From positions 62,001 to 126,000 of the forward strand of contig JAMOLT010000061.1 of NCBI GenBank assembly GCA_027068915.1: 64,000 nucleotides of DNA, written 5' to 3'. The position numbers and the translations under genes are program-made. Of the stretch, positions 56,510-64,000 are shown one piece after another (position 1 is the stretch's first letter; each line of letters begins with the position of its first letter). Below the pieces are notes generated by a model. That model made no database searches. It was not told where the DNA came from and was given only the letters and a program-made list of their open reading frames with translations. The stretch comes from Sedimenticola sp. Its GTDB lineage: Bacteria > Pseudomonadota > Gammaproteobacteria > Chromatiales > Chromatiaceae.

Positions 56510-57112
56510 TCAGATTCCCACTTTGCGACGCCCCACAAAGGCATGCGCCAACGTGCCACCATCCACATATTCCAACTCCCCGCCAAGGGGGACGCCGTGG
56601 GCGATACGGGTCGCCTGGATATCCTTGTCTGCGGCCATATCACTGATGTATTGCGCAGTAGCCTCGCCTTCCACCGTGGGATTGGTCGCCAGAATCAACT
56701 CCTCCACCCTGCCCTCAGCCAGAATACCCGCCAGTTGATCCAGGCCGATCTCCCGCGGACCAATGCCATCCAGTGGTGAAAGCCTGCCTCCCAGTACGAA
56801 GTACCGCCCGCGATAATCCGTCGCCTGTTCGATCGCCAGCACATCTGCAGGCGTTTCCACCACACAAAGCTGGACATCGTTGCGCTGCTCATTGGTGCAC
56901 AGCCCGCACAGATCATTTTCACTAAGGGTACGGCAGCGCTGGCAATGGCCGATATTGTCCACCGCCTGTACCAACAGCCGGGAAAGCCGGCGACCACCAT
57001 CGCGGTCACGCTCAAGAATATGGAATGCCATACGCTGGGCGGTTTTTGGCCCTACGCCGGGCAGGCAGCAGAAGCTGTCCATCAGTTGCTGCAGCAGGGA
57101 GTTGCCTGTCAT
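56510..57112 (-). CDS. recR: Recombination protein RecR
   Basis: This 200-residue protein acts with RecF and RecO to load RecA at gaps. It has an N-terminal helix-hairpin-helix ([17 protein letters not shown]), a four-Cys zinc site (CQRC...CGLC), and a Toprim domain with [13 protein letters not shown] and [14 protein letters not shown]. It starts one base after the ybaB stop. The dnaX-ybaB-recR order is conserved in many bacteria. Confidence 0.97.
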   Translation of the reverse strand: MTGNSLLQQLMDSFCCLPGVGPKTAQRMAFHILERDRDGGRRLSRLLVQAVDNIGHCQRCRTLSENDLCGLCTNEQRNDVQLCVVETPADVLAIEQATDYRGRYFVLGGRLSPLDGIGPREIGLDQLAGILAEGRVEELILATNPTVEGEATAQYISDMAADKDIQATRIAHGVPLGGELEYVDGGTLAHAFVGRRKVGI

Positions 57113-57113
57113 T

Positions 57114-57437
57114 TCAGAACGGCAGCTTCATACCCGGAGGCAGAGAAAGGCCAGCAGTCAGGCCACTCATCTGGTCTTTGGTTTTTTCCTCGATACGATG
57201 CACGGCATCATTGCAGGCCGCCGCCACCAGGTCTTCCAGCATTTCCTTGTCGTCCCCCACCAGGGAATCATCGATTTCCACGCGGCGCACTTCATGGCGA
57301 CCATTCATGGTGACCTTGACCAGGCCGCCACCGGATTCCCCGGTTATTTCCGCCTTTGCCAGCTCTTCCTGGGCCTTTTGCATATCGGCCTGAATTTTCT
57401 GGGCCTGTTTCATCAGGTTCCCTATACCACCTTTCAT
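57114..57437 (-). CDS. ybaB: YbaB/EbfC nucleoid-associated protein
   Basis: This 107-residue DNA-binding protein has the family start [20 protein letters not shown] and the central [19 protein letters not shown]. It forms dimers that bind DNA and is normally co-transcribed with dnaX and recR, as here (14 bases after dnaX). Confidence 0.95.
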   Translation of the reverse strand: MKGGIGNLMKQAQKIQADMQKAQEELAKAEITGESGGGLVKVTMNGRHEVRRVEIDDSLVGDDKEMLEDLVAAACNDAVHRIEEKTKDQMSGLTAGLSLPPGMKLPF

Positions 57438-57451
57438 AACATCACCTAGAT

Positions 57452-59086
57452 TTAGTTGCTATTGAGTTTGATACTGTCCACCAGCAATTCGCCATCGAAA
57501 TCTTCTTTCAGCACCTGTACCACCGGGTCATTCTGCATAGCGAGCACTGCCGCGGCCTGCTTTTCCCGGTGCTGGCGCTCGGCAATCTGGGCTGGTGTTT
57601 CTTCAGCAGCTTCTGCCACTTTGATTTCCATCCGGATACTCCGCCCCAGATAACTTTCCAGCGCCTGTTGCAGCTTCTGCCGCGGCATGGAACCTGCCAA
57701 GGCACCACCGGTGGGATTGAGAGTAAGCAGCAAGTGGTCATCCTGCCAGGATTTTACTGTACAGTGCGCCGCCAATTGAGAGGAAACCCCTCCCAGCCTC
57801 AATGCCGGCAGCAAACGATGCCAATCATTCAGATCAACACTTCCCTGCGGCACCGGCGCGGGTTCTTGCACTTGCCCCACCGACTTTTTTTGCCCGGACA
57901 GCGCCTCATTTCCAGCAGAAGCAGGCCCGCCTCGTCCCCCGGCATGGCCGGAAGGTGATGACCGGCGATTGGATGCCTGGCCGACGTCCGCTTCCGGCGC
58001 TAGCGGGCGAAAGGCCAGCATTCGCAGCAGGATCATCTCAAAACCACTGCGCGGATCCGGCGCGAGAGGCAGGTCCCTCTGGCCGCGCAAGGCGATTTCA
58101 TAAAAAAGCTGTACATCTTCCCTATGCAGCAACCCTGCGAGCTCCTGCAGTGCCTGCATATCGCCCCAACCGGCGGCATCAGCGGCTCCAGGAGAAGCCT
58201 GGTGCAGGGCGATACGGTGCAGCAGCAACAGCAGGTCTTTCAACAGGGTGGAAAAATCCGGTGACTGTCGGGCTGCTATGGAAATTTGCTCCAGTACCGC
58301 AGCGGCATCATTGTCGATAACTGCCTGCAACAGTTGCGGCAGCTGATCCTGCGCAACCACGCCCAGCATGGTTTTTACATCTTCTTCCCTGACCTGCCCA
58401 CCACCAAAGGCGATAGCCTGATCAAGGATGCTCAAGCCGTCGCGCATGCTGCCATCCGCCACCCTGGCCAGTAAATCCAGCGCAGGTGCTTCCCATTCCA
58501 CTTTTTCCGCCTGCAAGATATATTCGAACTGCCCGCGGATCTGCTCCGGCGGCATGCGCTTTAAATTCATCTGTAGACAGCGCGAGAGCACAGTGACCGG
58601 CACTTTCTGCGGATCTGTGGTCGCCAGTAAAAATTTGACGTGGGGCGGTGGTTCTTCCAGGGTCTTCAGCAGGGCATTAAAGCTGGAATTGGAGAACATG
58701 TGCACCTCATCAATGAGGTATACCTTGTAGCGGCCGCGGATGGGCGCAAAGGGCACGTTCTCCAGCAGCTCCAGGGTTTGATCCACCTTGGTACGGGAAG
58801 CGGCATCCACTTCCAGCAGGTCTGCGAAGCGGCCATCGTCCACTTCCTGGCAAATGCTGCACTCTCCACAGGGCGTGGAGCTGACGCCTTTTTCACAGTT
58901 CAGGGATTTTGCCAGGATGCGCGCCAGGGTGGTTTTTCCAACCCCACGGGTTCCGGTAAACAGGTACGCATGGTGCAGGCGATCATTATCCAGGGCATTG
59001 CTCAGTGCGCGCACAACATGCTCCTGCCCAACCAACTCTTCAAAGGTTCGGGGTCGCCATTTACGCGCTAGTACCTGATAGGACAT
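57452..59086 (-). CDS. dnaX: DNA polymerase III subunits tau and gamma
   Basis: This 544-residue tau protein is the clamp-loader ATPase. It has Walker [17 protein letters not shown], a Cys zinc module (CGECSIC), Walker B in [10 protein letters not shown] and the SRC motif in TVLSRC. After a Pro/Gly/Ser-rich linker the C-terminal domain contains [13 protein letters not shown] slippery A AAA AAG (57884-57890) in frame at codons 400-401 would allow -1 shifting to a TGA 16 codons later, giving a gamma of about 417 residues, as in E. coli. The ATG at 59086 gives [12 protein letters not shown]. ffs is directly upstream. Confidence 0.96.
   Translation of the reverse strand: MSYQVLARKWRPRTFEELVGQEHVVRALSNALDNDRLHHAYLFTGTRGVGKTTLARILAKSLNCEKGVSSTPCGECSICQEVDDGRFADLLEVDAASRTKVDQTLELLENVPFAPIRGRYKVYLIDEVHMFSNSSFNALLKTLEEPPPHVKFLLATTDPQKVPVTVLSRCLQMNLKRMPPEQIRGQFEYILQAEKVEWEAPALDLLARVADGSMRDGLSILDQAIAFGGGQVREEDVKTMLGVVAQDQLPQLLQAVIDNDAAAVLEQISIAARQSPDFSTLLKDLLLLLHRIALHQASPGAADAAGWGDMQALQELAGLLHREDVQLFYEIALRGQRDLPLAPDPRSGFEMILLRMLAFRPLAPEADVGQASNRRSSPSGHAGGRGGPASAGNEALSGQKKSVGQVQEPAPVPQGSVDLNDWHRLLPALRLGGVSSQLAAHCTVKSWQDDHLLLTLNPTGGALAGSMPRQKLQQALESYLGRSIRMEIKVAEAAEETPAQIAERQHREKQAAAVLAMQNDPVVQVLKEDFDGELLVDSIKLNSN
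57834..57892 (-). other. Programmed -1 frameshift site in dnaX
   Basis: In the zero frame the minus strand reads CAA AAA AAG TCG, exactly the A AAA AAG heptamer used in E. coli dnaX. After a -1 slip the frame reads 16 more codons and meets TGA at 57834-57836. A GAGG lies about 12-15 bases upstream and could act as the stimulating Shine-Dalgarno; GC-rich sequence downstream can form a stem. Confidence 0.75.
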
Positions 59087-59097
59087 AGAAGATTTAC

Positions 59098-59219
59098 AAA
59101 AAAACTGGTGGCAACCGTACCAGCCACACCCCGGCACACACTGTCACTGCTGCGGCTGCTCCCTTCCGGGCCTGACCGGGTTCACAGCTGAGTGTTGCGA
59201 GGGGACCGATACGGCCGCC
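59098..59219 (-). ncRNA. ffs: Signal recognition particle RNA (4.5S)
   Basis: The minus strand forms one long hairpin from GGCGGCCGTA to TACGGTTGCC. The conserved apical part is present: CCCGGTCAGGCCCGGAAGGG, then AGCAGCC and the GTGTGCCGGGGTGTGGCTGG arm, matching E. coli 4.5S RNA. A run of seven T (59098-59104) follows and ends transcription. It lies just upstream of dnaX, as in other gammaproteobacteria. Confidence 0.95.
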
Positions 59220-59472
59220 ATAAACATTTATCCTGAATCTACAGAATCAGATTACCCCCCGAAACATGCATCCAGGGAGAGCTGTGGATTATGACCGATT
59301 TATGTGGGTTTAGCCATGCTTTCTGATGGTTTCTGTTCACACGCAACCACAGGATCCCGGGCCGCCGTCTTTGCCTTGTACAAGGTTTCACCTGCAGCAA
59401 CATCAGCACAATCTTTTTCAGCGTCTGATCCCCGGCGGATGCAGCAAAGCCCGAACCTGCTATCGTACAGTT
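59220..59472. other. Gap of 253 bases between ffs and the patatin gene
   Basis: The part next to ffs (59220-59260) should hold its promoter; GATAAA near 59229 may be the -10. The rest has short unsupported frames and no visible repeat. Confidence 0.35.
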
Positions 59473-60411
59473 TCAGCTTTTTCCAAACAATCGCGCAACA
59501 TTTTCCATGGTGTATTCAATCATTGGCCGCATGCGCTGCACACAGCGCTCGCCTTCTGCAATCGCTTCATCTGCACGATGAAATTCCAGCAGGCCAATTT
59601 CGGCCAAACGTGGTTCGAGGAGGATATCCGGAGGATCACCGGCCATGCGGCTGCGGGTAATCCTGTCCTGGGTAATATTGACAGAGCTTGCCAGCACATC
59701 AAACATGCCGGGAGGGGCATCTTCCCGGTTGTCCGGGAAGAGGTTGGATGAATAGCTTTTTATTGTCCCCAAAATACCGTCAATCGCTCCACTTTCTGCC
59801 GCGAGATCCGGTTTTTTCGGTGACAAATGCTTGCCGAGGATATCAGCATTGAGGTTTACCGCAATCACGACTTCGGCCCCCAGGGCGTGACAAAGGGAAA
59901 CCGGAACAGGATTGACCAATCCCCCATCCACCAGCCAGCGCCCGTTGAAGCGAACAGGCGCAAACAGCCCGGGCAATGCGATAGAAGCCATGATCGAAGA
60001 CAGCACCTCTCCACTGGTAAACCAGATTTCGCGGCCATTACCCAGATCGGTGGCAACATTGCCGTAGGCCATCTCCATGTCCTCGATCAGAAACCCCTCA
60101 TTCACTACATATTCATGCAGGAAGCTTCTCAGTCGTTCCGCATCGACAAGCCCTTTCAGCCTCCAGCCAATGTCAAAGAAAGCGGCAACATCACGCCGGC
60201 GCAACGAGCACACCCAGTCTTCCAGATTTTCAAGGTTATTGCTCGCACGGGCGGCCCCCACGATGGCGCCAATGGAGCAGCCCGCGATCACATCAGGCCG
60301 CAAGCCCATCTCTTCCAGCGCACGAATAATGCCAATATGAGACCAACCCCGGGAAGCGCCGCCGCCCAGGGCCAGGCCGATGCGCACGCCGTCAGGCTTC
60401 GATTTCGACAA
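59473..60411 (-). CDS. Patatin-like phospholipase (RssA-type)
   Basis: This 312-residue protein has the patatin motifs: the oxyanion box LALGGGASRGWSHIGI, the nucleophile elbow GCSIG (GxSxG) and the catalytic Asp in VDGGLVNPVP. Members hydrolyse acyl chains from phospholipids; the RssA branch in bacteria is poorly understood. The first 20 bases overlap the end of pycB, so it is probably the last gene of the pyc operon. Confidence 0.9.
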   Translation of the reverse strand: MSKSKPDGVRIGLALGGGASRGWSHIGIIRALEEMGLRPDVIAGCSIGAIVGAARASNNLENLEDWVCSLRRRDVAAFFDIGWRLKGLVDAERLRSFLHEYVVNEGFLIEDMEMAYGNVATDLGNGREIWFTSGEVLSSIMASIALPGLFAPVRFNGRWLVDGGLVNPVPVSLCHALGAEVVIAVNLNADILGKHLSPKKPDLAAESGAIDGILGTIKSYSSNLFPDNREDAPPGMFDVLASSVNITQDRITRSRMAGDPPDILLEPRLAEIGLLEFHRADEAIAEGERCVQRMRPMIEYTMENVARLFGKS

Positions 60412-62212
60412 GGGCCTCTTCCGGATTTACGGCATCCCCTTTCTGTACAAATACGCCGGTTACGGTGCCACTGATGGGCGCCTGTACTTCGGTCTCCATC
60501 TTCATGGCTTCGGTGATCAGCACCGCCTGCCCCGCTTCGATGCTGTCGCCTTCCTTGACCAGCACCTCTACGATGCTTCCCGGCATGGAGGTGGTCACAT
60601 GTCCTTCCTTGGTAGCCTTGGGGCGACGTCCGGCGATAGTCCCCTGCACCGCACCCTCGGTACCGCCGGTAAGCACGATTTCGTCCAGCGTCTCCACCAC
60701 GGCTTCTTCGGGCACACCGTCTACGGTCATGTAGAAATGCCTTTCCGGCTGCCCCTTGTGCCCGGCGCCGGTCATCTTGATATGGTAGGTTTCGCCATGC
60801 AACACAATATTGAATTCCGTTGGCGCCCGCTCCTGGGGGCCGTCACCGGGAGGTGGCTCCAGTGGTTCAGGCTGCAAAGTTCCTGCCGCACGCTGCTCCA
60901 GAAACTGCCGGCCAATTTCGGGAAACATGGCGTAGGACAACACGTCTTCATCCGACTGAGCCAGATCGCCGATTTCCTTGCGCAGCTGATCCAGCTCCGG
61001 CGTAATCAGATCGGCCGGGCGCACTTCGATCACTTCCTGATCACCCACGGCCTTGCGTCGCAGCTTCTTATCCACTTCGCCAGGCGCCTTGCCGTAACCG
61101 CCCTGAAGATAAATCTTTACTTCATTGGTGATGGTTTCATAGCGTTTTCCAGTAAGCACGTTCAGCACCGCCTGGGTGCCGACAATCTGCGAAGTTGGGG
61201 TAACCAGGGGCGGATATCCCAGATCCTTGCGCACCCGGGGGATCTCCTCCATGACTTCCGTCATGCGTCCCAGGGCATTCTGTTCCTTGAGTTGATTCGC
61301 CAGATTGGAGATCATGCCGCCAGGAATCTGGTTGACCTGAACCCGGGTATCCACACCGGTAAACTCACTTTCAAATTGGTGGTATTTCTTGCGCACTTCG
61401 TAGAAGTACATGCCGATATCCTGAAGCAGCTCCAGATCCAGTCCAGTGTCATACGGCGTATTCTTCAGGCCGGCCACCAGGGACTCTGTAGGTGGGTGAC
61501 TGGTGCCGCCGGCCCAGGAAGAAATCGCCGTATCCACCCGGTCACAACCATTCTCTATGGCTTTCAGATGACACATTTCCGCCAATCCGGAAGTGGCATG
61601 GGAATGGAGCTGCAGGGGAAGATCCACCGCATCCTTCAACGCCTTGACCAGCTCCTCCGTAGCAAAGGGGGTCAGCAGACCCGCCATGTCCTTGATGCAT
61701 AGGCTGTCGCAGCCCATATCTTCCAGGCCCTTGGCCATTTTCACAAAACCGGCGGTGTCATGCACCGGACTGACGGTATAGCAAATCGTGCCCTGGGCAT
61801 GCTTGCCCGCTTCTTTGGTGGCTTCGATAGCGGTGCGCAGGTTGCGAATATCATTCAGCGCATCGAAGATGCGGAATACATCCATGCCCTGCTCTGCAGC
61901 CTTGATAACAAAAGCCTTTACCACATCATCTGCGTAATGCCGGTAGCCCAGCAGGTTCTGCCCACGCAGCAGCATTTGCAGTTTGGTGTTGGGCAGGGCC
62001 TCCCGCAACTTTCTCAGGCGCTCCCAGGGATCTTCCTTGAGGAATCGCAGGCAGGCGTCATAGGTGGCTCCTCCCCAGCACTCCAGCGACCAGTAGCCTA
62101 CGCGGTCCAACCTCTCACAGGCAGGCAGCATATCTTCGGTACGCATGCGGGTAGCAATAAGGGACTGATGCGCATCACGCAGAATGACATCGGTAATTTG
62201 TATTTTTGACAT
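60392..62212 (-). CDS. pycB: Pyruvate carboxylase subunit B (biotin-containing carboxyltransferase)
   Basis: This 606-residue protein has a DRE-TIM carboxyltransferase domain (VILRDAHQSLIATRMR, ECWGGATYDAC, GHAQ-type KDMAGLL and LHSHATSG), a conserved linker with RAP-like KAPGEVDKKL, and a C-terminal biotinyl domain with the biotin lysine in TEAMKMETEV. The same architecture occurs in OadA of sodium pumps, but no membrane OadB or OadG gene is present and a biotin carboxylase gene is immediately upstream. Two-subunit pyruvate carboxylase is therefore the better call; it makes oxaloacetate from pyruvate and bicarbonate. Confidence 0.88.
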   Translation of the reverse strand: MSKIQITDVILRDAHQSLIATRMRTEDMLPACERLDRVGYWSLECWGGATYDACLRFLKEDPWERLRKLREALPNTKLQMLLRGQNLLGYRHYADDVVKAFVIKAAEQGMDVFRIFDALNDIRNLRTAIEATKEAGKHAQGTICYTVSPVHDTAGFVKMAKGLEDMGCDSLCIKDMAGLLTPFATEELVKALKDAVDLPLQLHSHATSGLAEMCHLKAIENGCDRVDTAISSWAGGTSHPPTESLVAGLKNTPYDTGLDLELLQDIGMYFYEVRKKYHQFESEFTGVDTRVQVNQIPGGMISNLANQLKEQNALGRMTEVMEEIPRVRKDLGYPPLVTPTSQIVGTQAVLNVLTGKRYETITNEVKIYLQGGYGKAPGEVDKKLRRKAVGDQEVIEVRPADLITPELDQLRKEIGDLAQSDEDVLSYAMFPEIGRQFLEQRAAGTLQPEPLEPPPGDGPQERAPTEFNIVLHGETYHIKMTGAGHKGQPERHFYMTVDGVPEEAVVETLDEIVLTGGTEGAVQGTIAGRRPKATKEGHVTTSMPGSIVEVLVKEGDSIEAGQAVLITEAMKMETEVQAPISGTVTGVFVQKGDAVNPEEALVEIEA

Positions 62213-62224
62213 AGGTTTTACCTG

Positions 62225-63643
62225 TTACAAGCCAGCATGAGCGGCTACTGCTACGGCAATCGCCGCAGCAACATCGCTCTTGCACTGTTTCTCGGTGTAC
62301 TCGGTTAATTCCGGATGATCTTCCACAAATGAAGTCGTAAAGTTAGCCGCCCGGAATTCAGGGTGGTGAAGAATTTCCTCGTAATAGAGTTTGGTGGTGC
62401 GAATGCCGTGCACCTCCATATCCTTGAGGGCGCGCTCGCCACGGCTGATGGCGTCTTCCCAGGTCAACGCCCAGACAATTACCTTGGCGATCATGGAGTC
62501 GAAAAACGGTGGTATGGTATATCCGGTATAGATCGCCGTATCTGTACGCACACCCGGCCCACCGGGTGCGTAGTAGCGGGAAATCCGCCCGAAACTTGGC
62601 AGGAAGTTATTCTTGGGATCTTCCGCATTTACGCGAAACTGTATGGCATAGCCTCGGCGCTGGATTTCATGCTGTTGGAAACGCAGCTTCAAACCCGCAG
62701 CAACCCGGATCTGCTCTTCGACAATATCCACACCGGTAATGGCCTCCGAGATGGTATGTTCCACCTGTATGCGGGTGTTCATTTCCATGAAATAGAACCT
62801 GTGGTTCTGATCCATAAGAAATTCCACCGTGCCTGCGCTGGAATATCCCACCGCCTTGGCCGCAATGACCGCCAGACCACCCAGATACTGGCGCTGCCCC
62901 TCGTCCAGCTGCGGAGAAGGCGCAATTTCAATAAGTTTCTGGTTGCGGCGCTGTATGGAGCAATCTCTTTCGTAGAGGTGAATACAGTTTCCGTGGCTGT
63001 CCGCCAGTACCTGCAATTCGATATGCCGGGGGCTGACAATGCATTTTTCCATGAACACTTCTGCACGGCCAAACGCTTTGGTGGCTTCGGAAATTACCCG
63101 GTCGTAGTTTTTGCTCAAGTCATCCGGCGAGTCACAACGACGTATGCCTCGACCACCACCACCGGAAGTTGCCTTGAGCATTACCGGATAACCGATGCCT
63201 GCGGCCACTTCCAGCGCTTCTTCCAGACCAGAGAGATTTTCCTCGGTGCCCGGTGTTACCGGTACACCTGCGGCTATCATGGCCTTGCGCGCTTCGGTCT
63301 TGTCTCCCATGCGCCGGATCACATCTGCACTGGGGCCGATGAAGGTAATGCCACGACGCTCGCAAGCGGCGGCAAAATCGGCATTTTCCGACAGAAAACC
63401 ATAGCCGGGATGGATGGCATCACAGCCCGTCTGCACCGCCAGATTGACGATACGGTGAATGTTCAGATAACCCGCGACAGGATCTTCACCAATGCTGAAG
63501 GCTTCATCCGCCTTCTTGACATGCAGGGCGTACATGTCCGCCTCGGTGTAGATGGCTACGGAACGAATGCCCATCTCGGCGCAGGCGCGGATAATGCGCA
63601 CTGCAATCTCGCCACGGTTCGCTACAAGTATTTTTCGCAACAT
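62225..63643 (-). CDS. pycA: Pyruvate carboxylase subunit A (biotin carboxylase)
   Basis: This 472-residue ATP-grasp enzyme carboxylates biotin with bicarbonate. Characteristic segments are KILVANRGEIAVRIIRA, HPGYGFLSENADFA, the glycine-rich KATSGGGGRGIR, RDCSIQRRNQKLIE and EMNTRIQVEHTISE. AccC is the close relative, but the pairing with pycB 12 bases downstream indicates pyruvate carboxylase. The start MLRKILVANRG is canonical. Confidence 0.9.
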   Translation of the reverse strand: MLRKILVANRGEIAVRIIRACAEMGIRSVAIYTEADMYALHVKKADEAFSIGEDPVAGYLNIHRIVNLAVQTGCDAIHPGYGFLSENADFAAACERRGITFIGPSADVIRRMGDKTEARKAMIAAGVPVTPGTEENLSGLEEALEVAAGIGYPVMLKATSGGGGRGIRRCDSPDDLSKNYDRVISEATKAFGRAEVFMEKCIVSPRHIELQVLADSHGNCIHLYERDCSIQRRNQKLIEIAPSPQLDEGQRQYLGGLAVIAAKAVGYSSAGTVEFLMDQNHRFYFMEMNTRIQVEHTISEAITGVDIVEEQIRVAAGLKLRFQQHEIQRRGYAIQFRVNAEDPKNNFLPSFGRISRYYAPGGPGVRTDTAIYTGYTIPPFFDSMIAKVIVWALTWEDAISRGERALKDMEVHGIRTTKLYYEEILHHPEFRAANFTTSFVEDHPELTEYTEKQCKSDVAAAIAVAVAAHAGL

Positions 63644-63652
63644 GTTTTTTAC

Positions 63653-64000
63653 CTAGTGGCGGTTACTGCCGCCAATTCTGTCCATGAGCGCAAACAGCAC
63701 TCCGGAAACGACTAACGCCATATGTATACCTACCTTCCATGCCAGTTCCTGCTGGGAAACCTCGGTGATATTCATGAACAACTTCAGCAATTCAATGCCT
63801 GAAATAGCGACGATGGAACCGATGAGCTTGATCTTAAGATCAGTAAATCCCACCTTGCCCATCCATTCCGGACGATCATCATGATCCGCCACATCGATGC
63901 GGGATACAAAGTTTTCGTACCCGGCAAAAACAATAATTAGCATCAGATTCGCCACCAGCACCAAATCGACAAGCGCCAGTATTCCCAGAATAACATGGGG
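63653..64000 (-). CDS. UPF0114 (YqhA) family membrane protein, 5' end missing
   Basis: The visible 115 residues contain the family hallmark GYENFVSRIDVAD and DLKIKLIGSIVAISGIELLKLF, with at least three membrane helices. The frame runs off the right edge, so the N-terminus is absent. The family function is unknown. It is upstream of pycA, nine bases away, and may share its transcript. Confidence 0.8.
   Translation of the reverse strand, partial: PHVILGILALVDLVLVANLMLIIVFAGYENFVSRIDVADHDDRPEWMGKVGFTDLKIKLIGSIVAISGIELLKLFMNITEVSQQELAWKVGIHMALVVSGVLFALMDRIGGSNRH

Noticed and set aside
60392-63643. Sodium-pumping oxaloacetate decarboxylase
   Set aside because: The alpha-subunit architecture fits, but no beta or gamma membrane subunit is present and a biotin carboxylase gene is paired with it.

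Overview
This 64 kb window reads as chromosome of a Gram-negative gammaproteobacterium. It carries Lpx, Mla and FadL-type envelope genes, an uvrY-uvrC-pgsA-tRNA(Gly)-tRNA(Cys)-tRNA(Leu) block in the order known from Escherichia coli, an ffs-dnaX-ybaB-recR block, and an E. coli-like dnaX slippery site. Gene density is high, ATGA overlaps are common, and base composition is moderately GC-rich. The gluconeogenic and anaplerotic set (acs, ppsA/ppsR, pycA/pycB, glycerate kinase), carbonic anhydrase and multiheme cytochromes would suit a respiratory, possibly autotrophic sulfur-oxidiser-like bacterium. That lifestyle is inference; no sulfur or CO2-fixation gene lies in the window.

Layout. 1-5.5 kb: end of a DnaQ-like exonuclease, acs, then ppsA and its regulator ppsR. 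5.5-10.5 kb: a FadL-type outer-membrane protein and a four-gene lipid-transport operon (STAS-MlaE permease, ATPase, MCE protein, lipoprotein). 10.5-16.9 kb: a structured palindromic mobile element, then tRNA-Leu, glk, a lysozyme-like lipoprotein, tRNA-Cys, tRNA-Gly, pgsA, uvrC, a family-5 uracil-DNA glycosylase and a UvrY/GacA response regulator. 17-19.8 kb: a compact peptide-modification (RiPP-like) operon with an S24/S26 peptidase homologue carrying Cys for Ser, an HprK-like kinase, a PqqD-type recognition protein, a radical SAM enzyme and a 58-residue candidate precursor. 19.9-31 kb: a secreted C25-type peptidase, YdcF, carbonic anhydrase, small stress and membrane proteins, a decayed REP-associated transposase, a HAD phosphatase and cysS. 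31.3-33.2 kb: two cyclophilins and lpxH.

33.2-37.9 kb: an octaheme cytochrome with a C-terminal TIG-like region, a tetraheme cytochrome, a subtilase and a parvulin. The combination resembles the OmcZ nanowire system of Geobacter. 38.5-46.4 kb: DUF455, a beta-helix secreted protein, glycerate kinase, a MotA/MotB-like pair without a visible peptidoglycan-binding domain, a DUF885 peptidase and a VOC protein. 46.5-50.5 kb: dapC-dapD-arsC-like-beta-barrel-dapE. 50.6-56.1 kb: a composite structured repeat, then a 1677-residue exported protein with 14 tandem repeats. 56.1-64 kb: hinT, recR, ybaB, dnaX, the SRP RNA gene, a patatin-like phospholipase, pycB, pycA and a partial UPF0114 gene.

The strongest leads are the RiPP-like operon, the OmcZ-like cytochrome/protease/foldase cluster, and a dispersed element of about 286 bp. 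Two full copies of that element show compensatory changes in their stems. Short TATTAACCCGGC ends of the same type sit at several gene boundaries and form the stop codons of ppsR and hinT.
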